Origin: Branchiostoma floridae
Lineage: Eukaryota; Chordata; Leptocardii; Amphioxiformes; Branchiostomatidae
Reading direction: 5' to 3'
Length of the DNA stretch: 37,162 nucleotides
NCBI RefSeq assembly: GCF_000003815.2
Contig: NC_049991.1
Location: 182,583 to 219,744, forward strand
Within the stretch, counting starts at the first letter, position 1. Every line of letters starts with the position of its first letter. The notes beneath the pieces are model-generated. The model worked only from the letters and a program-made list of their open reading frames with translations, did not search any database and was not told the DNA's origin. A program made the position numbers and the translations under genes. Positions 13,001-21,419 of this stretch are shown piece after piece.

Positions 13001-14537
13001 TAAAAACATTCAAAAAGTTACTACTACGTAGTACTAGAAAGGCCAGTATTTGCTTATGAGCAAATTCAGCAATTTTCACTCCTCCTTATGCATAAATGGA
13101 TTGTTCCAAAATTGAATTTTAAAAAATCATCCCATGCGAGATTGGACACTTCATGATGTACATTTAAGGTCTTGACACAAAACTATTGTACGCTCATACT
13201 AGTACTGTAGTATACTGTAATTACACTATTATTTCTTGATTACAACACGCACACAACATGCTAGTGATTCGCACATTAACAAAGAATGCACTGTTTTTCT
13301 TGACGAAAGAAAACATTTAGGCTGCTCGAGATGGTTCAGCGTCGAGCGGTCCGGTATGTCTGCAACAATCATCAATATACATGCTCTCATAAACCGCACT
13401 CATAAACCAACTGGGCTGGCAGTCCCTGCAAACCAGAGGGAAGACAGCCAGGCTCACAACCATGTACAAGATCATCTATAAACACATTTCCGTCCCACAC
13501 GTGTCCAAACTGGTCCTGGCTACTCAATGCTCCCGCTGCACCAACCACACTTTCAAGCTGCAGGCCATCGCAAGTAAATCCAACTTCTATAGGCTCTCGT
13601 TCTTCCCTCGCACCATCCAGGGGTAGAACGAACTTGAGCCTGGTGTGGTGGACGCGGGGGTCTCTCTCCCAGCTCACAACTGTACTGGGACGGACCCTGC
13701 TACATTGAGTCGCCCCTACACGTCCTTGTATCTATGTAAATAACACTATTACCTATGCACTATATATTCACTTGTCTAATGTCCTTTGCACCCAGAAATC
13801 AGTTGTTTATGTTCCTTAGTGTTTACCTTTATTTTCCTTATGTTAATAGATCACTTGTTACTAACAACATGCACACTGCTAGTAATCCCTGTTACAGGGG
13901 CTCAGCAGTAATGGAAGATTTATTTCAGTCACATAAATAGATGACGCACCCCCCACCCCACCCCCAAATTGCCTTATAACTCATTTTAAAGCGCCTTGGG
14001 CCAAAAATGATAACGAGGTCCTTTAAGTATTATTTTCTCGTGAGAAATATTGGGTCCGGCGGCATGGGAGGCAAAAATATACGGTTCAGCTTCACACAAT
14101 TTTTGTATTGGATTTTACTGTTAAACTTGAAGTTCAATAAAGATAAAATTGTTCTTATCTTCCTGTTAACTAACGTGACGCAATTCCAATACATGTATCT
14201 CAGAGTATTATACTCTCAGACTCTCAGTAATCATTTTCCAGAGCGGAAAATGTGTGAGCCCTAGTTCCAGTGCGGAATATTCGTCAGCACTCGGTTTGCA
14301 CAAGGTTTGCAGTGCTGAAGATGGCTTTTCCAGTGCTGGAAACCTCGTGCTCATCTTCAGCACTGGGACCGAATGCTGACAAAGGAGGGCTAGGTCATCG
14401 TAGTTTCGCTGACGTCATCATAAAAATAAGTATTTCCTAAAACTTACACCTGGTCGAGGAGGAGAAGGCCGAAGACGCCTGGTTTTAACTTTTTCAAATA
14501 TGGAGCCAACAAGTGAAGTCAATTTGGATTGTATCAT
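883..14537 (-). CDS. POLG2: POLG2-like mitochondrial DNA polymerase gamma accessory subunit, 8 coding exons, 3' end outside window
   Basis: Processivity subunit of the mitochondrial DNA polymerase. The family forms a dimer with a class II aminoacyl-tRNA-synthetase-like fold that binds the catalytic subunit POLG in the matrix. Seen: exons at 14537-14448, 12970-12804, 12267-12181, 8384-8314, 5197-5077, 2263-2158, 1759-1586 and 1022-883 join in one frame (956 nt, about 318 residues), each junction with GT-AG ends and matching phase. Hallmarks in order are FGPLGAELRRNL, AEWW, LNNKLPFGLAEVGRCF, LFFVPP, QWWRKFASSPSSF, FPWG, GKDGRKTVVPHVL and KVVWLK. These align collinearly with human POLG2 as I know it. 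The missing part should be the C-terminal anticodon-binding-like domain of about 130 residues. The gene lies head to head with DAGLB. Introns are full of transposons. The family identity is firm; exon ends were called by eye without transcript data. Confidence 0.93.
1586..1759 (-). CDS. POLG2: POLG2 exon 7
   Basis: 58 codons beginning FASSPSSFSVVD and including FPWGVDTVERISLRYDSDLL, aligned to human FAMSPSNFSSSD and [20 protein letters not shown]. Acceptor TTCCACAG, donor CAG-GTAAGT, phase 0 at both ends. Confidence 0.92.
2158..2263 (-). CDS. POLG2: POLG2 exon 6; its 5' end is the seed of the adjoining minisatellite
   Basis: Encodes AREMTAMSMLFFVPPKKSGA then WFDLYQRQRMQWWRK, aligned to human [20 protein letters not shown] and DFWLRHRLQWWRK. 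The acceptor TTCCTTTATGTGTAG at 2264 onward and the first 40 or so exon bases recur in every unit of the array at 2264-2664. Donor AAG-GTAATG, phase 0. The phase with exon 5 works only if the acceptor is this one, which is why I chose it. Confidence 0.88.
2222..2664 (-). repeat. 52-bp minisatellite carrying the POLG2 exon 6 acceptor
   Basis: Tandem 52-bp units, very similar to each other. Read on the gene strand each has TTCCTTTATGTGTAG followed by exon-like TGACAGAGATATGACAGCC and ATGTCCATGCTGTTTTT. Six units have an intact TGTGTAG acceptor motif, and one (around 2520-2535) is shortened to CCGTAG. The real exon 6 acceptor and the first ~40 bases of the exon form the last, coding copy. Confidence 0.95.
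3568..3792 (-). pseudogene. C-terminal tail of a non-LTR retrotransposon ORF
   Basis: The 74-codon frame contains RIPKVALTWRPDGKRKRGRP and KTMWRRTVSDDLVSMGLSW, then AQDRPTWRKKVMALY. This is the stereotyped end of endonuclease/reverse-transcriptase LINE polyproteins (GKRKRGRPKTTWRRT ... AQDR..W). Only the tail is present, as expected of a 5'-truncated copy, and it sits within the Tc1/mariner element. Confidence 0.8.
4647..4727. repeat. Two consecutive AT-rich hairpins
   Basis: Two near-perfect palindromes lie side by side (4647-4684 and 4689-4727), each made of ATATTGCAATCCATAC, a short spacer and its complement. They are related to each other and lie inside the Tc1/mariner-type element. Confidence 0.85.
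5077..5197 (-). CDS. POLG2: POLG2 exon 5
   Basis: Encodes VLSHYHSSLQLLNNKLPFGL and AEVGRCFARTAAHEERFLY, aligned to human [20 protein letters not shown] and AQIGVCF. Acceptor TGTGCCAG, donor CAG-GTGCAG, 2+39 codons+2. The last two bases join the T that opens the next exon. Confidence 0.88.
5246..5885 (-). other. POLG2 intron 4, proximal part
   Basis: Intronic sequence. A frame at 5537-5953 (plus) is open by chance and overlaps the end of the TTA-TSD element. No conserved motif seen. Confidence 0.4.
5886..7458. mobile_element. TIR transposon with TTA target duplication, PIF/Harbinger-like
   Basis: Left end GGGACTGTACGATATTTATC and its complement at the right end, flanked by TTA at 5883-5885 and 7459-7461. 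Inside each end are 30-35-bp subterminal repeats of the type ACATGGCCCTCCCCC plus an A-run (5960-6035 and 7322-7425), all in the same orientation. I see no transposase. The longest open frame (6824-7240, minus) is compositionally biased and resembles nothing I know. It lies in POLG2 intron 4. Confidence 0.75.
7583..8114. mobile_element. 532-bp MITE with TTAA target duplication
   Basis: About 40-bp TIRs beginning AGGGGCATTCCACTCC, flanked by TTAA at 7579-7582 and 8115-8118. TTAA duplications are typical of piggyBac and Kolobok elements. No coding capacity. POLG2 intron 4. Confidence 0.82.
8314..8384 (-). CDS. POLG2: POLG2 exon 4 (short)
   Basis: 71 nt encoding LYGETVEEAMQTVRPQFSQSLHH, then one base that joins the next exon to make Gly (SLHHG, human LLHG). 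Phases fit on both sides and the donor is GTATGT. The acceptor TTGATGTAG has a weak pyrimidine tract, so the 5' end is the less certain one. Confidence 0.75.
8650..9002. mobile_element. Short MITE with TA target duplication
   Basis: Ends CTGTAAGGCTACTTACTTCC and, on the other strand, CTGTAAGTCTCTTTAGATCC; both continue into TTTAGATYCGCGG. TA lies on both sides (8648-8649, 9003-9004). 353 bp, non-coding, in POLG2 intron 3. Confidence 0.6.
9003..9437 (-). other. POLG2 intron 3 between two transposons
   Basis: Non-coding. No exon phase or motif fits POLG2 here and no inverted ends were found. Confidence 0.35.
9438..11954 (+). mobile_element. TA-TSD element, copy 1 (interrupted by a Harbinger-type insertion)
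   Basis: TIRs start CTCTCATGTCCC, with TA at 9436-9437 and 11955-11956. Just inside both ends, the motif AATAAACGTACC is repeated several times. 2517 bp including the 736-bp insertion at 9665-10400; without it about 1.78 kb. A second copy in opposite orientation lies at 15363-17176. Contains two short frames shared by both copies (10746-10973 and one around 11350-11570). No recognisable transposase. Superfamily unclear; the TA duplication allows Tc1/mariner-type. POLG2 intron 3. Confidence 0.85.
9665..10397. mobile_element. 733-bp PIF/Harbinger-type MITE inserted in TA-TSD element copy 1
   Basis: TIRs of about 45 bp starting GGCCCCGTTCATGAT, flanked by TAA at 9662-9664 and 10398-10400. Copy 2 of the host element has one TAA at the equivalent place and no insert, an internal empty-site control. 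Subterminal GAAACGGTTTG-type repeats. No transposase. Confidence 0.92.
12181..12267 (-). CDS. POLG2: POLG2 exon 3
   Basis: Acceptor TTTATTCCAG, donor GTATGG. The first base completes the Trp codon left by exon 2, giving AEWWQSIVTTQ, and EWW matches the human protein exactly at this point. It continues NVFGIENALYKSLPAQDAHR, aligned to human [22 protein letters not shown]. It has 28 full codons and leaves AG. Confidence 0.85.
12804..12970 (-). CDS. POLG2: POLG2 exon 2, start of the synthetase-like core
   Basis: Encodes VLEALVRLCKAHGYV and NFGPLGAELRRNLLAEW, which align with the start of the human core (LLEICQRRHFL, FGPLGVELRKNLAAEW). The donor GTCAGT leaves two bases of a Trp codon. The acceptor CCTTCAG at 12971-12977 is phase 0; an in-frame stop lies just upstream, so the exon cannot extend far. 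The start is less certain than the end. Confidence 0.85.
12971..13319 (-). other. POLG2 intron 1, proximal part
   Basis: AT-rich intronic sequence before the LINE tail. Nothing recognised. Confidence 0.35.
13320..13740 (+). pseudogene. 3' end of a non-LTR retrotransposon (RT C-terminus), broken
   Basis: Frames read LEMVQRRAVRYVCNNH, then after a frameshift LGWQSLQTRGKTARLTTMYK, IIYKHISVPHVSKLVLA and NFYRLSFFPRTIQG-stop-NELEPGVV. This is the typical C-terminal end of CR1/Jockey-group LINE reverse-transcriptase proteins. The stop falls where a Trp is expected (TGG to TAG). In POLG2 intron 1. Confidence 0.8.
13741..14255 (-). other. POLG2 intron 1, middle part
   Basis: Probably includes the 3' UTR remnant of the LINE at its left end, then plain AT-rich sequence up to the palindrome at 14256. 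Confidence 0.35.
14256..14394. repeat. Imperfect palindrome with CAGTGCTG units
   Basis: GAGCCCTAGTTCCAGTGC at the left has a degraded complement ending GGGCTAGG at the right. Between them CAGTGCTGAAGATG-like motifs occur in both orientations. Probably a small foldback element. In POLG2 intron 1, about 60 bp from candidate exon 1. Confidence 0.6.
14410..14417. promoter_or_regulatory. CRE/ATF-type palindrome TGACGTCA
   Basis: Perfect TGACGTCA, 31 bases into the candidate first intron of POLG2. Chance occurrence is possible; its closeness to the proposed first exon is the only reason to list it. Confidence 0.3.
14448..14537 (-). CDS. POLG2: POLG2 candidate coding exon 1 (mitochondrial presequence)
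   Basis: An ATG opens 30 codons rich in Lys, Arg, Ser, Leu and Pro with no acidic residue except one Glu (MIQSKLTSLVG, then FEKVKTRRLRPSPPRP), the composition of a matrix-targeting presequence. It ends at GGT followed by a perfect GTAAGT donor, phase 0, which matches the phase-0 acceptor of the next exon at 12970. There is no homology support because presequences are not conserved. The alternative is that translation starts at the in-frame ATG at 12958. Confidence 0.5.
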
Positions 14538-14772
14538 TTGAGCAATAGGTGTCAGAAATAACAAGAAGAATAAGAATAAAAAATCTAAACATTCATAAAT
14601 TACAGAAAAGCAAGGATGATTCGGAATTTTTATAAATTACCTCAAAGTAAACTTTAATAAATCTTGATTATATAACATAAGGATGAAATGAATTAAAATG
14701 ACAAATTGATGGATTCCATATCCTCCCTATAACATTCTATGATAGAATGGTCCGTTTACCTTTGACATATGA

Positions 14773-14800
14773 CGGAAGTGAATGATATCCGGACGGAAGT
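14773..14800. promoter_or_regulatory. Cluster of ETS/GABP-type motifs upstream of candidate POLG2 exon 1
   Basis: CGGAAGT at 14773-14779 and 14794-14800 with ATCCGG between (14787-14792), about 240 bp upstream of the candidate POLG2 start codon. GABP (NRF-2) sites of this type are common at promoters of nuclear genes for mitochondrial proteins. Functional assignment is inference. Confidence 0.4.
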
Positions 14801-15041
14801 AAAAAATCTAGAGGGGGGATTCAATATATGAATGTTAGATTTTCTATACAACCTGCCATTTCCAAATATTGAAGACAGTTTATTTCTATAAATTTACTTC
14901 ACTGGTGGAAACAGCGTCAGTCCTTTTGTCTCGCTGTTCCCGTTGCTCATCATTTCGTTCACCCCCAGAAATGATATGGAACAGCCCAATAGTACAGGCA
15001 GCTTGCGGTAAAGGTTTGTTTGTTGTTTCTTGAACTTTCTT

Positions 15042-15248
15042 CTACTTTTTGGCTTCTTTTCCTTCGTTCTTCCTTATTTCATCAGCCACGTGTATTCTTT
15101 GCTCACATTTCTTCCCATCAAGAGTTTCCCAAGTCATGAAAAAGCTTGATGATTCCCGTACATATGTATTTGTTGGTTGCTGCTGTTGTTTATGCAAGGA
15201 CCTGATATAACGTCCTTGGTTTATGTTCTCAAACAATGAACACCGCAA
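15042..15248 (-). other. 68-codon open frame of unknown status upstream of POLG2
   Basis: Contains KQQQQPTNTYVRESSSFF and TWETLDGKKCEQRIHVADEI followed by a Lys/Glu-rich end. I recognise no family. It lies in the few hundred bases of unique-looking sequence between candidate POLG2 exon 1 and the transposon pile, on the same strand. It could be an upstream small gene, a 5' exon or chance. Confidence 0.2.
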
Positions 15249-15362
15249 AGCCTGGTTTATCGGAGTCAGGACGATTCGGACCTTTACCGACTCGGACCTA
15301 CCAACTCGGACCTACACTTTGGTCAACTCGGACCTACACCCTGGTCAACTCGGACCTTTTTA

Positions 15363-17176
15363 CTCTCATGTCCCTAATAAACGTACCGGGACGTTTATTT
15401 TTTTCAGCCTCACAATCCACCCGGTACGTTCTTATTTTGGACGGTACGTTTATTTTTTTCTGAAAATTGGGGCTTTGCTAAGCCAAGACCCTCAAAGAAT
15501 TGAAGTTTTTGGGGTTTCTGCCCATTTTTCCGCGGTATTTTTACTCAAAATTCCCTATTTTTCGGGCGAAACGGCGCGGATTTCCATGAGCGTGTACGCG
15601 TACGCGTACGCGGTACTCTTTCGGTGATTTCGGTCGATCTCGCTATGACGCTACGAAGTAAATGTTGTTCTTGGGGGAAAATAAAACACCACACTGACGT
15701 TTTGAAATACAATTTTTACATAAATAACTTTTAGTTTTTAATTTAGTAGTAGTTTATAGTCTCTGTTTATATCGTAAACCAGCACCTTGCTCGAGGAATT
15801 TCCGGTCCTCACAGTGGTTCCATGCGCTTTCGGCAGCGAGGCGGAAGAGTGATTCTTTCACATAATAAATGCTGGACGTAAAAATAACAACTATAACATC
15901 GTTTCCCTTGTGATATGAGTTTTGACGCCGCAAATTCTCCAAAACGACAGGAATTCGTCGGTAAAAACAGCAAGTTCATAATCATTTCTAAGCGTCAAAA
16001 TTGCCACAACTTTCCTTTGTAGATGCATGCGCCATTATGCCGAGGTGGTCACGCCGAAATAAAACTTTCTCTAAGTAGGCTTATTTCTTTGACAATAATC
16101 AACCTTAGTCTAGTTTTCACATGACTAACTTTCATTTAATAGATTTTAATCGTTTTTATACCGTAATCACGGTATTTTATGCTACACATCAGAAATCTTG
16201 TTGCAATATTTTACCTCGGTAAAAGTGGAGTCGTCCACTGACCCCTAGTGACCTTGTTTATCAGCCACTGCGACGCCATGTTGGAGAATCACGCAAAGAC
16301 GGAGATTTCCATTTTTGGTCCGCGGAATACGAAGATTGGGACAGCTTACATGCATTTCAAGAACCTAAAACATCAGATACATGAACGGACGGTCTATTTG
16401 TAAAATCTGCCCATATAGCCTTCCAGTCTGCACAGAAATGACGATGTAGAGAAGGGTAGAAGTGCAAAGAGTCTGAGATGAGAAAAAAACGCAACATGAA
16501 TTCAACAACACTTCGCATAAAATCACATAATTTTGTACAATGTTTCCTTTATTCAATGTCTCCTTCATAAAGAGTCCAAGTTGAACCGACATCTTGCTGA
16601 TGTAGTACAGAAAAAAAACGTGATCCCCTCGTGGATAATTTACTATATAGCGCAGCGTAACGCGGCCGGCCACGCGCCCGCGGCGGCCGCGAGTGTTGGC
16701 ATAGCGGCCGGACTGAAAATCGTCTGGCCGCGACCGCATTCGACAGGTGACCGCTATAGATCTTTCTTAATTCTTAGGTCAACGGGAAAAATCCAAGGGA
16801 CCGACGAAAACTGACAGCATGGCCAGTTACGTGGCCCCTATACTCAGGTGACCCCTAAGGCAGGTTTCACTGCGAATTTCAACTTACCTTTTATTAAAAA
16901 ATTGAGAAAACATCATGATTCGAACTAGATATCTAGTTCTTCAGCTCATGATTTATAGAACTATCTGATGTGGTTCTTAGGCATAAATGAATTAGACCTA
17001 CCTGATTATCATCTCCTTTTCTTTGGACAGAAGTAGCATGGTCACAGTTAAATACATGACAATTTGGTAATTTTCCGGGGGGTATGTTTATTCCGGGGGG
17101 TACGTTTATTAGATATTGACGATTTGTCCGGGGGGTATGTTTATTCCGGAGGGTATGTTTATTAGGGACATGAGAG
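15363..17176 (-). mobile_element. TA-TSD element, copy 2 (uninterrupted)
   Basis: 1814 bp, reverse orientation relative to the copy at 9438-11954. TIRs start CTCTCATGTCCC, with TA at 15361-15362 and 17177-17178. Shares all internal landmarks with copy 1 except the Harbinger-type insertion. The two copies form a large inverted repeat with a 3.4-kb spacer that contains exons 1-3 of POLG2. Confidence 0.88.
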
Positions 17177-17376
17177 TAGTTTCCGGTCAAGTTGCTGAAT
17201 AAATATATGTTAACATGTTACGTCCACGCAAAGACAAAATTTTAGCAGTAACCCAGAATTTTCCACAAAGCGGTCTGGATGGGGAAATTGCACTTTGGCA
17301 CTATCTTTTGAGTCAAAAGTGAATGAGATTATCTTCAAAATTAGGGACATGAAGAGCGATAGCTCTGATGACGTAG

Positions 17377-17485
17377 CCGCGGTTTTTGACATTTTTTAGC
17401 TAGGGTTATGGGTTGCGAGACCGAGCGCGAAGCGCGAGTGTCGAGTCAACCCTAACCCTAGCTAAAAAATGTCAAAAATCCGCGG
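17377..17485. repeat. GC-capped palindrome with telomere-like CCCTAA motif
   Basis: Arms CCGCGGTTTTTGACATTTTT (17377 onward) and their complement ending at about 17485. The loop contains GAGCGCGAAGCGCGAG, itself palindromic, and one arm contains CAACCCTAACCCTAG. A third partial copy of the arm (GGATTTTTGACATTTTTTAG) follows at 17571-17590. Lies inside the 8-bp-TSD element. Confidence 0.8.
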
Positions 17486-17788
17486 CGGCATGCCCGGCTC
17501 CAGCCCTCCGTGAAAGCGAGTGTTATCCGTACGCGTATACGAGTGATGGGCATTGGAATCATGCCGCCGTGGATTTTTGACATTTTTTAGCTGTCAAAAG
17601 CGCCTGCGCCAAGCCATGAACGTACTTTCTAAGTAAATAGGGTACCGACAATTTCCCATCTAGACCCATAACACGGATGATCCAAGATGGCGGCCAGAAA
17701 TCACCGAAGGTCCGAGTTGGTCCGAGTTGACCAGAAATTGCTAGGTCCGAGTTGGTAAAGGTCCGAAGCGTCCGACATCCGGTTTATC

Positions 17789-18297
17789 AATATTGTTAAC
17801 GTTTCAATTTTAAACGCCCCAAAAGAGTGACGTGTATATCTTTTACCTTGAACGGAACCAGGACGGTTCAGCCCTTTACCAACTCCCATCCGCCATGTCC
17901 GCCCAGTCAACTCGGCCCAACACAACCTGGTCAACTCGGCCCTACGTAGCCTCTCAGGTCAAGTTAATTTGCCCAGATCTGCTCATGGACAAAAATTTTA
18001 GGAACACACGAGGCTTGTACTAAAGTTTATAACGTTAGACTTAGATGTTTAGGTTAAGCTTGTCGTGGCCATATATTTTGGCGCAAATAATGACTATTCT
18101 GTGTTCTCACCAGTTGGGTAATTTTCTTTTCCTAACCTTCATGTATTCTGCATAGACATTGGGCATAATATTTTGTTGCTAAAATGAATACCACAATTAA
18201 TAACATTCGCTAAATATTTAGCAAGGACAGTCAGCAGGGACATTTTACAACTAATTACAGCCACTGATGATCCTTGGAACATCCCTTGTCTCTCTGT
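17789..18297. other. Intergenic stretch with a fragment of the 8-bp-TSD family
   Basis: At about 17858-17950 the sequence GGAACCAGGACGGTTCAG followed by repeated CAACTCGGCCC motifs resembles the left end of the element at 15262, so it is probably a truncated relative. Nothing else is recognisable to 18297. Confidence 0.5.
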
Positions 18298-18870
18298 AAA
18301 TTTGGGGCTTTGATGAAAGAGCTGGGCTGTCTACCTGGGCTGTCTACCTGGCCTGGCTATCACGTCAGGCTACTCAGATCCCCCCATTCATAGCCCCATC
18401 ATATGGCACTCAGCTGATTGATAGGCAAGGTAATTGCTAATCTCCAACCTGCCAGTGACCTGAGGCTGGCCTGTCCATGTGCACCACTGGCTGGGCCCTT
18501 CGGGAATGTGTCTGGGAGGCATTCCTTGCAGGAACACAAGTACCAGCACCGTGTGTGTAGTAATAATTATGGGGACCTGTCCCAGATCCTAATTTTGAAG
18601 CTGTTTAGTCTTGCATTTCAGGACTACATGTATTCCTAAAAGCTGTTAGTCAGGACTATTCCTAAAATGAAGTATTTGCAAAGTAACAAATGACTCCGAT
18701 TTCACATGTTATATAAAACCTAGTCTAGAAGATACTCCTTTATCATTCTATTTTGTAAAAAGATTTTATAACGGTAAGGTTTTCTCGTTATTCCGGCAAT
18801 ATGGCATTACTAGTATATATATATAGTAGATTGGTCTGAAAATTGCAAGCTAGTAATTACGTAATTAGTA

Positions 18871-21380
18871 CAGTGGATTCCAATTATTCGTATTACGCCT
18901 ATTTGGATAATTCGGGTAATTGTATAGAATTACGAAATCCCAAACCATTTGCCATTCATTCTATTGTTTAAGACATCGCAGAATTGGATAACCCGCCATC
19001 TCAAACTTCGGGTTTTTGGATAGGATTACGTCAACTTATATCGAATAAAAATGGGAAAATATACGCTAGAACTTACAAAATGAGGCCAAAATTAACCAAG
19101 AACTGTATGTATGAAGGCATCAAATCAGGAAAAGAACCGAAAGAAAGGTAGATTCCACCAAAAATCTTGCTGATACCGCTGTGGAAGCGCGCGAACATTT
19201 GGTCAGGCGCCATTTTGGTAGGTTGCCGCAAGGCATGACGGGTGGATGTCAACACGCTTTTGAGTTCATATTTCGCCGTCAGACAATGTCTAAACTTGGT
19301 TTACCCTACAAAAAAATGTGTTTTACATAGCCACTGTCTCATTAGCTTCGCCAAGAAGATTATGTTTTTGCTGACTTGGGTCTGTATGTAGGTCAACAGG
19401 ATATAACTCGAGAAATTGTGGATGGAACTTTTTTATTTTTTATTTCAGGTGTGTAGCGTTTGTTGAAAGGCATGCCTAGTTCGAAAATGGGTTACCTGGT
19501 GTTTTCCTACGGTACATTAGCGAGCTTGGTATTTTTTTTGGTGTTTTTTCGGGAAGCATAAGTCAAAATGTAGCTGGGCGATTTCCACGATATTTGGCAG
19601 GTGTGTAGCGGTTGTGGAAAGGATTGTCATGTGCGAGAATGGTTTAGCTACCTTTTACCTATGGTGTTGTAGCTGGCTTTGTATGTAAGTGCGTTTGTCT
19701 GTATGCAAGATAACTCGAAATGTTCTTGATGGATGCTAATAATATTTGGTTGATAGGTACAGGACACAGAATGGAAGGTCAAGTTCGATAATGGGCCTCC
19801 TGGCGACTTGTTTTGGTACTGCAAGTGAGCATCAAAGTTTGCGCCTAAATTTTCCAGAAGTGCCAAGTTCATGATTTTTTAATGGTGGATAGCTGTTGAT
19901 ACTAGGAGTCAATGGTCTAATTTTGGGCCCCCTAGCAGCTTGTTTGGAACTGCAGTGGGTCTTATAGTTTGTAGCTTTTAAGAAGGATAACTGCAGAGGG
20001 GATTGATGGACATTTTTTGTTTTTTGTAGCTAGGTACTTTGGTTAATTATCAACATCTATTTGATATAATTACTTAGGGAAACTTATCCAATTAACAGAA
20101 ATAAACAGTGTTTTCTATATACAGATGCATCTCATTTTGACCTATATTTAAGGACACAGCTGCTTGCCAGATGTTTTGCCTGAGAAGCCTTGTGACCTGG
20201 ACGCCCTAACACTGTGAAAATCCTCTTGACAAGCATGAAATTCTGATTGACCAGGGATGCTACCACTGAGGTCATCTTTGGTCACAGTCCAAAGCCCCCT
20301 ATCATCAATACTATTCGGCCAGGCTGGAGTCTGATAGAGACTACATGATTTTAACAAAGCACTATGAAAGTTGCGCTAGAAAGTATCACAACAGTGTACA
20401 TAATTCCATTGTCACCAGTTGGCCAAGAAGGTTATCTTTGGTAGCATTTGTGGGTTTGTGAGGAACACAAGTTCATGCAGTCATTTGCTATTGGGGTAGG
20501 TACTATTTAGTAATACATGAAAAAGACCTTAAAGCATTAATAAAGGCATGATTATTTGGCGAAGCGATGTGTTCGATGAACTCTAGTTATTGAGCTGATT
20601 TCGGCTGCACTACGTAGATTTTTGCAGCGCACGTAACGCAACAGGGTCAATGAACTGTGATGTCGCAATCAGCCGCATTGAATGGTGGGATATCTCAACC
20701 CACGCTGCGACGCCATTTTAAATGTTTTGAAAGTGATTTTTTCCGTCTTCCACCGCAAAGACGGCGTCGAGTTTGAAATTTCAGCGTAATTTGTGGACAC
20801 AAGATGTAGATAAGAAGGTGAAGAGTTTATCTCTCCAATACGTACCGTCATTTTGCTAAAAATTACGAAATCAACATACTTTTTTCCGGCCGATACAAGC
20901 GGAGTTGTGTTTGTCTTTGTTGTGGTTCATTTAGTTATGCCCTCGGCAGTGCGAGTCAAGCGTATTTTTCTACATGTTAATTTAGCCACCGACTTCTTTA
21001 TTAGATTGTATAATATCGGAACATATAATTATGTAAAGCTTGTAACTGGAATCTGTTCGATATTTTGCTGGATATTTAATGATGTTATAGATTCAAACAG
21101 TTGACGTTCCATTCATTCAAATCAGTACTGTAGGTTAACTACTGCTTAGACTACTGTTCTAGATGAACAAATGTCTGATTAAAAAGTTTTGTGGGCCTTT
21201 TGTAAATGAAGTTCCCTATCGTGTGTGTGGTGTTTGTGTCTTGCGTAGTAGTAATCCTATATTCGCCCCCCTCCCGGCTCCCTTCGGGCCTAAGTGGCCC
21301 AACTTCGGACTGTTGGATACTTCGGACTATTGGATAAAATGCGCTGACAAATGAGCTATCCAAATAAGCGAATTCCACTG
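18871..21380. mobile_element. pogo/Tigger-like element with TA target duplication
   Basis: Left end CAGTGGATTCCAATTATTCG and right end complement CAGTGGAATTCGCTTATTTG, both continuing into TTTGGATA motifs, with TA at 18869-18870 and 21381-21382. The CAGTGGA start and TA duplication are usual for pogo-group elements. No transposase visible in 2.5 kb. The interior at 19340-20040 is filled by a degenerate dispersed repeat. Confidence 0.65.
19340..20040. repeat. Dispersed repeat with ATAACTCGARAA-type motifs
   Basis: Internally repetitive: sentences such as GATATAACTCGAGAAATTG, then GGTGTGTAGCG, recur with variation, and GGGCCTCCTGGCGACTTGTT / GGGCCCCCTAGCAGCTTGTT occur twice. The same family appears in opposite orientation at 29640-29970 and in part at 30865-31085. 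Confidence 0.5.
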
Positions 21381-21419
21381 TATTTTGTTTGTTCATATAT
21401 GCCCCTGTGGTGAAATCTT

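Larger units (their letters stand above)
15262..17780. mobile_element. TIR element with perfect 8-bp target duplication, hosting TA-TSD element copy 2
   Basis: Flanked by GGTTTATC at 15254-15261 and 17781-17788. Ends are inverted (GGAGTCAGGACGATTCGGACC region at the left; complement of GGATGTCGGACGCTTCGG at the right), followed inward by repeats of CAACTCGGACCTA. Removing the nested copy leaves about 0.7 kb. An 8-bp duplication is typical of hAT (and P) elements, but the terminal bases are not a standard hAT end. Confidence 0.75.

Noticed and set aside
13387-13677. 96-codon minus-strand frame as a gene
   Set aside because: It is antisense to the reverse-transcriptase tail of a LINE on the plus strand.
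15223-15627. 134-codon plus-strand frame
   Set aside because: Crosses the boundary of two nested transposons and its residues come from subterminal repeats.
17447-17462. Interstitial telomere array
   Set aside because: Only two CCCTAA units, within a palindrome arm.
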